Origin: Aplectana chamaeleonis
Taxonomy: Eukaryota > Nematoda > Chromadorea > Rhabditida > Cosmocercidae
Reading direction: 5' to 3'
Assembly: GCA_029168955.1 (NCBI GenBank)
Contig: JAPDOI010000275.1
Span: forward strand, 868,001-932,000
DNA length: 64,000 nt
Under the pieces are notes generated by a model, which made no database searches, was not told the origin of the DNA, and saw nothing but the letters and a program-made list of their open reading frames with translations. The position numbers and the translations under genes are program-made. Of the stretch, positions 10,501 through 22,500 are shown piece by piece (within the stretch, counting starts at the first letter, position 1; every line of letters starts with the position of its first letter).

Positions 10501-13500
10501 TCTCGAACGATCGACTCTTCGTTTCTCAAAAGTCGGTTGGGAGATTCTCGGCCCGAAGAAGGAGTTCTGAGTGATTTTTTGCGTTTCTGCAACGTAGGTG
10601 TTATAAAGAGTACTAGAGCTCTCATTATATATGGAAAACTCAAAAACGAATTCCATCGTGAACGATGCCTTTCAGCCCTCCAAATCGCATCCGGGAAAAA
10701 ATGAGTCAGATCTACCCTCTATAAAACGTCGAAATTCACATCACTCGAGGCGCGAGCGGCGCGCGCGCCGCCTCGGCCTCCGTCTGCCCTACGCTCTCTC
10801 ACTGTCTCTACTCTCCGCTCCCCACCAGCACGCGTAGGAACCATGTGAATTTCGCCGTTTTATAGCCTGTATCGTAGCATCCTAAAAATAAACAAATGAC
10901 GCGTTTCTCCCCCAAAACTGTCTCACATGGGACAAACTTGAGGGGAAAACGCGTCATTTGCTAGCTCGTCATTTGGAACCCTTGAACAAAATATGCTGAG
11001 GACTTTCGAAGGGCTCCTAGATTGATATACAGCCTGCACGGATGACACTGACATTTTGCGTTCCTTACGGGGGTCTCTAGAGTCCGATCGTGCCGCGGCG
11101 CGATCGCTGACAATGTGGCACGACAGTCAGATCGCCTTGAAAAGAGCGCCGCACCACTCTCTGAATGCCGTGCGATGAACCCACACGACGGAGCGTTATT
11201 GCACAAGTGGCAAAAGTGCACACGCGTTCCATAAGGCCTGTTTCAGACTTCCATCGCTGATCTCCGCGATGGCATGTTTTGAATGCAATCGACGCGCGAC
11301 GCGATCTCGATCGATGCTCATGATTATAATCCCGTCGCGTCGCGCGACGATCGAACTCTGACAGAGGCCTGAGCCTCTTGTTGGTGCACCTTGCATCCGA
11401 CTATTCTGTTGTTTCCGCTACCAATCTACTTGCCGCTTCGTGTGTTGATTTCCAAGTTCATTTTCCACTTTTTCCGTTTAGGCTGACTTCCATTTTCATT
11501 ATTACCGACCAGCCTTCTTGTGTCCGGGCGTCTAGGTAAATTTTCCTTTTTCCACTTTCTCTTGTTTTTATCTCAAAAAAAGAGAAAGTGAACAAAAAAA
11601 AAGCTAAGTACGCCCCCAACGGAAATGAAGGGAAATAGGGGAAAAGCGTCTATAACTTTGTTCAAAGCTGTTTTAGGCAGCTCCGGTGGCCATAATCGAA
11701 TTCCAGGTCCGGAAATAGTTTTGAAAATTTGCCTTCTTTTGGAAAGGGCATGCTTACCAGTAGCAGTCTCCTTGTAAGCGACGGCTGCTCGACACGCACG
11801 CAAACGCGTGGACGGACAGCCTTTCTTGGACAGACTTTATGTATGAATGCAGCTATAATAGTGATGCTGACACAGTGACACTCGTGAAGTTCCTACGTCT
11901 ATATAAAACTCATAAACCAATCTTATTTCATTCATACTGTCCTTATCGGGACGAAATTCTGGTCTACAATTGCGGACCGCCGCTTTCGCGGCTCGCAGGC
12001 AGATATTCGTGCTGGGACGAAGGTAAGCCGTGCTTGAACCCTGTGGTCCCGGCACGAAAATGTTCGAGCTGCGTGTTGCAAGAGCGGTTGTCATGTTCTG
12101 TGGACCGGAATTTCTTTCCGATAAGGACATGGAAGTGAGTAAGAGGTAATGCAGAAACAAAAGAATTCTATGAAAACAAGAACAATCTTTCTGCAACCCT
12201 ATTTGCAACCAACGAGCATACCGAGGACGTCACGTCCTGCAATGCTTCAGCTTGAAGGTCCACGGACAGAATCGAAAGGGAATGTTTGAACGTGAATGCA
12301 AGAAAAGGAACGTACAGTCGGCATGGATCAGACTTATAGTTTTCGTTCCCTCTTGACGGTGTAGTATGCGTTAGTGAAAATCCGGAGCACTATGTTATAA
12401 TAAATGTGCACCGAGTTTGCGCCAGTGCAAACTACACCATCAAAAGGGAAGCAAAATCGTCATTGCGAACCGTGCCGACTGTATGCGATTTTTCAACATT
12501 CATGTGGACCTTAGGTCTGTGGTCTTCTCATTGAGCCGTATTGCTGCAGTAATTTTTTCGTGTCAATGCTGAATATGTCTGAGCTCCTTCTGAATTCTGT
12601 CGTTCATTAGTATGTTTGGAGCCCAAGGTGTTTGCCGTGGTAGCAGCCAGAACCCAATGGAATACTTTCCATTAATTTTTTTTCGTGCACACTGATCTAG
12701 GAGAGGGGAGGATCGGTGATAGGTTCATTCTTCGAAACCCCGGGTGAAATCGTGAGAAGTTTTTTTCTCTTTTTCAATCTCTTCGGCAAAATCGTAAAAA
12801 GTCTTGCACGAAATTTAAAACTGTCTGCAATTTTTCTCGAGGGATTGGAACATCAGGACGGCGAAAAGGTAGCCGAATGTACCTAGACACCTCTCATCTA
12901 AATCGGTTCCGATTACTGTGGAATCGCCTCTCTCATTGAATATCTAAGGCGCATCCACCCGCGGTAGCCTTCGCGGCGTTCGCGACGCTGCCGTTAAAGG
13001 CACAGGACAACCAAAAAATTAATTTTCAGATTTCATGCTTGTCTTGGAGAAGTTCACGTGCTGATCACAGTGATATCTCTGAAATCGTCCAAGACCCCCT
13101 TTGAACAGAGTTACGGCTCCCTAAAGATCCCAATTTTTTGAGGGAGAAAAATTGGTGGACGAGTTGTCTCAGGCCTACCTTTTTCTTCATTCTCAATCTT
13201 TGCGCAAAAGCGAGCCAGGATAAGGAGATAGCCCAGCAATGGACTGAAGAACGACAACTTATTGGAATTCATCCATTCATCGAGCCGTAATTGAGTCCGA
13301 AAATCTGTTAGGGGGTCGGACCTGTGGTGGTGAGCGAAGGGGGTCGGGCCTGTGGTGGTCGCTTATATCTCGCTTATTTGGAGAAATTGAGATCTCGCAT
13401 TTGGCAAGCGTTATACTGGAGGGGTCTTCTACACAATTACATGAAAATCTCAAAATTCATATCTGAGGGTGTACTGTGTCTTCAAAGCGTTTTGGTCCCG

Positions 13501-16500
13501 AATGGACTCGGCCCAGCTCATTTATGCAGCCATACGCCAAGTTCATGTTTCAATTTGAATCGCCAAGATTCTTGCTGTGCATGGGAAGTTCAACGAAGGA
13601 AACACACGTGGTTCAAAGGTGCACCTGCTGCAATTCCAAAGTTCATTCGTGTGTCTATGTGACCAGTGAAGTGCTTCTCTACGCTAATTCACACTTAATG
13701 TCTACTCTCATCTGACAGCTAACCCTGACACGAATGTCGATCGACTTCATTCAGCAGAAAACCGGCATTGCAATAGCACTGAATTTCATTGGAGCGGTAA
13801 TCCATGCAGAGTCGATGGCATGTGCCTTGATTTAGAAGGCAGGAGTGGTCTTCATAGGCATCCGACAGATACGGCGAAGTTTCCCACCGTGGAATTTCCG
13901 AAACGTGACCTAAACTTGGTGGAAAAGTGAGGACACACGCTCGTTGATACCTCGTCTGGTATGAATGCTCAAAATTTTCAGTTTCTGATGAGTTCCCGTC
14001 TGCTGGCGTTGCGAGTTGTATTCTTCGAAAGCAGTTTACAGGTATGAAATATGGCAGTTATCAAGCAATTTCAAACCAACTGCGTAGTTTCGAGGTATTA
14101 AGCTGACCCCGGTACAGAGAGAGTATCGAATTCTGAGCCGTTCAGTCTGAAGTCAATGAGACCCTGTCCATACTGCGAGAAAATCGACACCCCTTTTTTA
14201 CAGGCTCCTGTATACTTCCACAAGGCTGTTGAATTGTTACTAAGAAAAGAGAGGATTGAACCGTGTCCAACACATTTTCAACAGGGCTGATGTAGAGGTA
14301 GAGGTTAGGTTCACTGACCAGTGCAACTCTTTCCGTCGACTTCTAAATCGTAGCCGTCTCGACATTTGCATACATGGCCTCCCTCTGGCTGGTCATAGCA
14401 GTCATGTTGGCAACCACCGTTAGCCACTGCACACCCACTTAGCTGTTCGTCGCAGGAACGGCCATCATCAGCCAGTGTGAACCCAGAACGACACCGACAC
14501 CTGAAATAAGCATATTTTTGCTGATGGTAATCTTGAGAGTTAGTTGAAGCTGAGATAAAAAAGGATGACTCCAACTCTAGCTAGTAATTTAGCCTTTTGG
14601 GAATAAAAGGTTTGGGAATAAACACACCTTCAACGCAAATAAGCCAGCTTTTTTTCAGGTGCTTCGAAGGTAGCCTAAGCACTAATTGCGTAAGGTCGGA
14701 GCTAAAACGTTGATCCCGACGGAAACGAATATCTTTTCGAAGACAGGGTTCACGACAGAGTTCACTTCCAAAATGACCACGGTTTACGGAAGGTCTGGTG
14801 CCCTATTTGGCAAGGCATGCTCAAAAAGGACGCGAAAGCGGCGTTTTGGAGCCAAAATAGGCCCTCCTTCGTGTGCGTTGATTTTTGAGCATGGAGGAAT
14901 TGACCGCTATGAAGGATGATGCACAGCGCAATGAAGCGATCAGCTCACTTATCAATACTTCCTTGACTTAATTATTCCTGTAATCTGAGTCTTCATTTGT
15001 TCACATCGAGGGAGCAGAAATGGGGCACGGTGCGGTTCTGAGACTCCAAAACGCTTGTTTGCGCCGTTGTTTTGCCTGTCCTGGCTCGTTTTATACCGTT
15101 CTTTCGCCACGTTGAGCCTGGGATCCTTCTCACCTATCATTTCACACTGGAACGTCACCGAGGATGATCAACGTGAACGCTGCCTTTCAAACTTTTCTGA
15201 TCCGAAGGTGAACGGAGCTTCTAAAAACACTATAGACGTTCGTAAATCCCTTTGCTTGAAACAACAACGTACATCGAACGCTGCGGCTCACACCTAAACT
15301 CCAGAGCTCTGGGAATGGCAAACCCAGCCTTGGGCACATCAATTGAGTAATACTGAGTCGCCGATCCGCTGAACCCCGCCCTCAGCTGTGTTTCGCCTAG
15401 GTACGATTTCCCTACCGTCACCACCAGGGGTGTGCATTTTCCGTTTACCGATTTTCCGGATTTACCGGTCTGTTTCGGTAAAATTTGATTTACCGAGTTA
15501 TTCTCGAAGTTTACCGAAATTTTTTCCGAAAAAAATTGGATGTTTTTTGCCTAATCGGCCTACTTCTTACTCGTATTTCACGGGTGTGCCACTGTTGTGG
15601 CATGCCTTTGGCACGATATCCTTCTTCATCCTTGTTTTTGTTACTATTTTTTAACTCTGGCTTACTTTTTGAATGTTCAAACGATCTTTTCACCTTTTGT
15701 TTCACGTTCTTCTTCTTATCGAGATACTACTACGAGAAATACATATTGCATTCAAAAATGTCAACAGGTTTGCAACGCAGGAGAGTCCTGATGCAGATAT
15801 TTCTGGAACTGGAAAAATTCTCTCCGGAGCCCCGGACACAACACTGAATATACTGCAGTTCTGGAACGACTCCATTGTGAACTCACCGTACTCGCAACTT
15901 TCTTCACTGACCAATAAGTACTTTTGCGCGCCTCCTGGCACAGTTGAGACGGGAAGGATGTTTTCGTCAGCTGGCCTGACTTTGAGTGACTACAGAAAGG
16001 CCTTGACGACAGAAAGTTCCGAAATGTTACTTTCTCTCAAAATCAACGTCCCGGAGATCAGATTTATCCATTGAGGTCAGTTTTATATGTAAAACTTACC
16101 CCTTTTTCGCACTATCCTCATTCACTATTGAAAATGATACATAAATAGTATTGGTCATTTGTGCTATCGTATGGGATAGGTACCAAAGTCGAAGTCAGAA
16201 TTGTACCGAATTTTCCGTGTTTACCGTAGCTATCGAAAAAAGTTTCGGTAAAATGTTTCGGTAAAAATTTACCGAAAAGAATTTTCCGCACACCACTGGT
16301 CACCACCATTGACCAGTTGGTGTAACTCGTCGATGCGGTCTTCTTAACTGCGTTAGATCCCGTACTATTCCAGATCCCATTCTAAAACACTTACTCTCAC
16401 TTTAAAGGCAGTGTTCACGATAATCTTCGATTTCGAGATTAATCGCTAAATTGATTGTTTGGCCCCCGGTCAGGACTGAACTGACGTAGAAATTGAGAAA

Positions 16501-19500
16501 GAGGCCCTAGAAAGGCACCAAATCCTTTACTCTCACCCCATCTTTTTACTCTCACTGGAACTGTTCGTTGTGACAATGAAATCTTTTGTGGACCCGCGTT
16601 TTGCGATTCTCTACTCTCTGTGGCTCCGTTCTTTCCTTCAGGCCCTAACTAATACTGTTTTGCCGAAAATATTCTTCCTTTTTTGATTAGCCCCATTTTT
16701 TACCGGTGACAAACACCGTAAACATGTTCCAATCGGACAACTAGTCCAAGCCAGAGAATAATGTCACTGAAATAAGACGTTTTAGTGCGCTTTCCGCCGT
16801 TTCTTCGTAATTTTGGTAACACTTGGTTGCCAACGGATTGTTTTTAGTGAAAAACTCGGGAACCGAAATCATCGTGAACACTGCCTTTAACTAGAACAAG
16901 TTTTTTTTTCACATTTTTGATACTACCAGGTACGAACCCATTTTGTATCTTTCACACTCGACAAAAATTTTGAACGTGCAGAGTTCGCGTAATAATTTTA
17001 GTCTGATGAATGGACGGGGCTGCGACGGTAGACCCCGCGCGAATCGAAACCCCATTCTTCAGTGAGGCGGCCAAGGCCCTAGTTATACACCAGCGGAATG
17101 AAAACGTCCCGCAATGACATTGTCGCCGCTTGCTGCGTGGATCAGGGACTCGTCTGCAATATTGCGTCTTTGACGTCTGTGACGCAATATTGCGTCTTTG
17201 ACGTCTGTGACGCAATATTGCTGACTAAAAATTTCCGGGCGTTTTGATTGTATTTTATCGATATTTCACGCCTCTACCATATGTTTGCTGCAGAAAGTCA
17301 TTAGAAATCTATTACTCTTGTCATAGCAGTGCTCATTATGTCGTTTTGGGGATATTTTAACAAATTTAGATCCAAAAAATAATCAGCTGATGGAAATTGG
17401 CGAATGCCCAACGGGGTAGGTCTCGCCAGGATACAGTATACACTGCCGCGGCATGTAGAACTGCTCGGTGCGGTCATCCGGCGCGTTTTTCTGGGAGAAC
17501 TCTTCCTTTTGGCACGCCTCAGCACAGTTAGTACGCGCATAAGTGGTAGTTGTCTTGCTATTTCCGCAGCGTCTCGCCGGTGTATAACTAGGGCCCAACA
17601 CCGCACGGCCAGCCGCCTGGTCCATGCGTAGGACTAGATCGAAAACGGTAGCCATACGTTACCTCACAAAAGACTTGACTGAAGACATTGGGTTGTGAAG
17701 CTCAGGATAAGTTAAAGGATTTCTGGATAGTTCCGATGAATGGATAAATGTACACAAAGAAATAAAGGAAAGATTACCTGTAAGAGCCGTAGGTATTAAC
17801 GCATTCCTGCTGGCATCCACCGCCTTGTTGAACTTGGCACTCATCGATATCTATAAGATAAATAGGTTCTGCTGCGAATCAATGCAGATAGTGGAGAACA
17901 AAGAGGTTTTTAGCCTATGGTGTTTCCAGATCCATTTTCGATACCAATCATCAGTTCATGCTCGAAAACAAGGTAGAGAAAATGAATTCTGAGGAAACAG
18001 ATGAATACAGACAAGTGTCTCTGTTGTACATTGATTTTCTGTACGTCAGGTATAAAATGTAATTTTAGATACATATATCAAGAAGTTTTGTCAGCAGTAT
18101 ATATTGCTTAGATCACCAGACATTACCTAACTGGAGACCAGGGAGCCTGATGGGTCGCAGCCGGAGTTGCTGTACCCCATTTAGCACCTCATACATACAA
18201 TACCCACCCTCGAACTTGGAAAATCAGCGAAAAAACGCGTTTTCGCATTTTTTTCGCCCCTTAGGAATACATCTGACAGATTTGGGTTTTCGAGGTAAGA
18301 GAAACATTGCTAGAATCGTCTCATCAAGGTCTACAAAATGGTGTTGAAATTTAATCTTTCTCAACCCCCCCCCGAAAACCCGAATTTGCAGAGTTTTTGC
18401 AAAGGTCTCGTAAGGCACAAGAGCAGCCCAGCGCCAACCAAACCAAGCGATGATAGACCGCTGGCTTCTATCAAGAAGCTCAGCCGACCCCCTTACCTAT
18501 TCATGAATTCCAGTCTAGAATTAAAGCGACTGGCTGGAGACCAAAATGTATGCAACTCCTTAACACTTCTTGGTGCTGCCCTCCAGTGACCAGTCGAGCT
18601 CAACCACTCATTTTCGTGCCGCCAACGAATCTTTGGTTTGAACCCATCCTCGCCTGCGTCACGGGCTGCTGATAAGAAGGGAAACTCAAGTTGTCACAGG
18701 AATTCAACTACTAGTTTCCAACAGCACATCCTGTGAGTTTGAGCTACAACCCTCTCCAGTGGGGCTACATAGATACGGCTCCTTGTCACGGCTCGGAGCA
18801 ATAAGCTCCAAAACGCGGAACCTTATCTTGCTATGGGAAGCGACCCCTCGACATCAAAAAATAATGTGAAGAATGTAACTGGAGGTCACCTTCTGAGACA
18901 GGACTCAAATAGCCCACTCCCTATCAATGTGAAAGCGTGCCTTATATACAGAGATCGCTGTCGTAGAAACGAATGCTGCTACATGCATACATTCACTTAT
19001 ATAAGAAAAATCAGTACACGGTTGAAGTCGACAACAAAGGGATCGGCTGCACATTTTGAAGACGGGCGGCTCGAGCAGACCAGTTTGCTGCACAATAGGA
19101 GAAGGTGCCGTTTTAGCAGCACCTTCTGCTGTTGTGTTGTAGATTCATTTATCTTTAAAAACAATGTTTACGATAAAAACGTTTTTCTGTTTTTCCGCCT
19201 GTCTTGAAAACAGTCCCGTGCTGATTCCAATGAAGTCTCTGGAATCGTACAAGACCTTTCGGGAACGGAGTTATGGTCCCTGAAAAATTGAGCTAGAGAA
19301 GCATGGTGGACGAGTTTTCCGAGGCTTGTAACTTCCGTCTTCTGCCACCGATGTATGCGAGCTGACCTGAGCAAAGAGAGAAGTTGAGAATGAAAGGAAG
19401 AACGTGGCTATTGATCGGAAACCATTGCTCATCTCACGATCTCGAGTGTTCATTTGTTCACGTCTGTGGGCGGGCATTGCGCTTTTGAGGTTTGCCTTGC

Positions 19501-22500
19501 GCTCAAAGGGGCAACATTGGGCTCTTTTGGGGCTCTTCCTGTCTCTTTTCATGTGTCCTTTCGACGTCAACATTACAGTCTGCACATCCGCTACCGATTC
19601 CCAGTGGAAACTGGAACACATTTCTTATCGTGATCACTGCCTTTAGGTTTGCTTGTTTTTCTCAAGCGCAACCCCCAAGATGCGCGACTACCGCTCTTGC
19701 TCAACCCGTTGCAGCCTTATCTCCAGTCAAACGCTTTACGCAGCCAGCTAACCTCTGATGCATTCGAGCACACTTGAGCAGCTGTATGCTTTTGAAATGT
19801 GTATTTTCTTTTAATGCCAATTCAATTCTGAGCGACTATGAGCGAATTTTATGCAGTGCTTTATGATATTCTAGAAATAAAAACCCGGAGATCGTATCCA
19901 ATATTTGAAAATGAAAAAATCTTTAGGAGACCCTTTTCCTATTCTCACCGATGCACGTCTTCCGGTCGTAGGCCAGACGATATCCAGAAAAGCACTGGCA
20001 TCTCGCCCGTCCATTCTCATTCACACAGTGATGTTGACAACCTCCCTTCTTCTCCAGACATGGATCAATCGCTGGAAAACCAAAAATGATAAATTCTGTC
20101 TGTGTACAAGGATTGACGGTAGATTTGGCTCGTTTTGTAGTCGAAATCAGGACAAAAAAGCTTCTTTTAGAGTATTATCGCCGTGCGAGGCGATGGCTTG
20201 ATAACAATCAATATCAATCGCGGCAAATCTTTCAGTATTCAAAGTGTGCTATCGCGGCGATCAATCATTTAAGTGTAAAAGCGGACTGAAGGGGATATAA
20301 CAGCCGACAGCCAAACAGTGCGGACTGTCCCGCTCAGAGGACAATATTTAATTTTTTTGTGTGTTAAAGTTTGATTGCTTGGCAACCTGGGCTCCAACAG
20401 CTTGTGAGACACAGAAGTGTCAATCACAAGAAACCTTCTTATATAAATAAAGTGCGAATTGATTAGCTGACAGGCTTCAGAGCTTCTGTGCTAATAATAT
20501 TGCGACAGGGCTGTGAGCTCATTCTCCTTTGAAATCGAAATTCGCATTATCTGCGAGGATTTTGTCAGATTTTTTTTACCGAATCAGCTGCCAGTAAAAA
20601 AGCAGCAGAACAGCCTACCGTATCCCCCATAATTGAATACCCGGGTGTACTATTTTTCAACCATTTCCAGAAGGGGGTTCAATTAGAGGGAGGGATTTAG
20701 ATAGAGGGGAGGCTCTGATTTTCAACCGAGACTTTAAGAGTTAATATGGGCAAACAAAGTTTATTAGGCAAACCAAAGTGGGACAATAATGAATTACCCG
20801 GTGAGCTTCAAGAAATCATCATCAACAAACTCATTGTTTAATCCCTCCTCAAGATCAATCTCCTCGATAATATCAACAAGGTTTTGGGTGTCGACATCAC
20901 GAGCAGACCGCAGCAATTCACGTGCGGTAGGATTGGGTCTCCAATGTCTTTTCAGCTGAAGGGGGTGGCTCTTATAGAGGGGGGCGTTCAATTTTTGAAC
21001 CTGCACCGAAAGCGGGGTTCAATTATAGGGTGGGGTTCAAACAGAGGGGGGTGTTCATTAACGGGAAATACGGTAATTCTCCAAATAAACACAAGTATGG
21101 TTTCCGTCGGCACCGGTAAAAAAACTTTTCGAGTACATCGCATAGAATGCAGAAGAATCAATTGGTGATGAGTGTAAAATGGGTAACAGGCAGAGCTCAA
21201 TCAACAATCAAGGAAAATAAACCGGCGGAAATCAGCAGGTCAGGTTCAAATTTTCATCTCTTCAAAAACCTCATGGATGAATTTTCTCGCTTTTATGCTT
21301 CCGCTTTTAACCGTCCAAGTAAAATGGCTTCGTAGAAATCAGTCTAGTGAATAGACTGGGCTGCGGAGGAAGACCGTCGCACGCGATCTAAACCCCGCTA
21401 GCCGGTTGTGCCGCGAACGCCGTAATGATCGCGCCTCATTCATTTACTAGACGGAACTTTACAAAGAGATCATACAAGCGTCTACAAGCAGCTAATAACT
21501 GCCGTCGAAAGAGAAGTGGTCCAAATGATAAATTGCCTGCGATTTTCGTCAAAGTGCAGATCACCGGATTGTGATGCATTTTTCTACAAAAGAGTTAGTA
21601 AAGAATATCCTTATTGCAAAAAGGCCAATTCATCCTTATTTTAGACATTCATGAATTTGTTCGTTTGCGTTTTCCATACCAAAAGTGATGAAGTTCAAGA
21701 GCTAACTTGGACTTTATACAAACAAGCAAATACGAAAGCAACTTCTGATGACAAGGAGGTTTTCGTTTTTCCGTTCGCCGGAAATGTTGAATTTCTCTGT
21801 CTCGCTCCCCTTCGTGGTCACCCACCACCTTTCCCTCTGTCAGGGTCCCATTGTTCAGTGGCGCGGTGATTTGCATTCACAAGCCCCGTTAATTACAGCA
21901 CAAAACACGACATATGCTCGAGAGCTCATAATAGAATAAACGACGGTCGCACAGTCTTTCAGTGTCCTCCGAGAACGACTGTCACATTAATTAGTTGAAG
22001 AGGAAACAACGATAAATTCATCGCCTACGAAAAAACGGCGATCGAACTGGTGCTTGTTTAGGACTTCTTGAGTCAAGATTGGATTGGCCTACACAAGTTG
22101 TACTATGTTCAACACATACAGTCGACACAGATTTGTTCGTCGGATTGGTGTAAGCCCGAGTAGTCTCTATCCTTCAACAGAAAACACTGATCCAACGTAC
22201 AATTTCGCTTCGACCATGTATTCATCGCCGATCTATAGCTAAATCGACCTATCTCATGTAAGGAGACTGTTTGCGCATAACTCCTAGGGCATTCTTCAAT
22301 ATCAGCAGCAGGCCCTTGAGGCGTCGTGAGAGAGCACGTCTGTTGTCGACACGAAGACTGGTGCAGAAGAGTCAGTCATCAACCCGAAAAATTCAGCTGT
22401 CAATATTCTATCGCCTTAATCGAAGCTAATGAGGTGACATCACTGAAGCTCTAAATATGAACGTTCTGATCTGTTTTTCCCAATGCTGTACTACATTAAA

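Larger units (their letters stand above)
9143..12300. other. Intron 12 interior, mostly unassigned
   Basis: The interval holds the fragments listed separately between 10170 and 10960. The 9660-9840 segment is similar to 40980-41150 (TTCACCACCCC, then GAAAATCGATAAACGG), so it is a diverged dispersed repeat. Nothing else was recognised. Confidence 0.4.

Noticed and set aside
13324..13662. 112-codon plus-strand frame
   Set aside because: Its first half is family D element sequence, repeated at 43642-44125, and the second half has no domain.
17156..17221. Possible CRISPR-like repeat
   Set aside because: Two direct tandem units without spacers in a eukaryotic intron; it is a simple tandem duplication.
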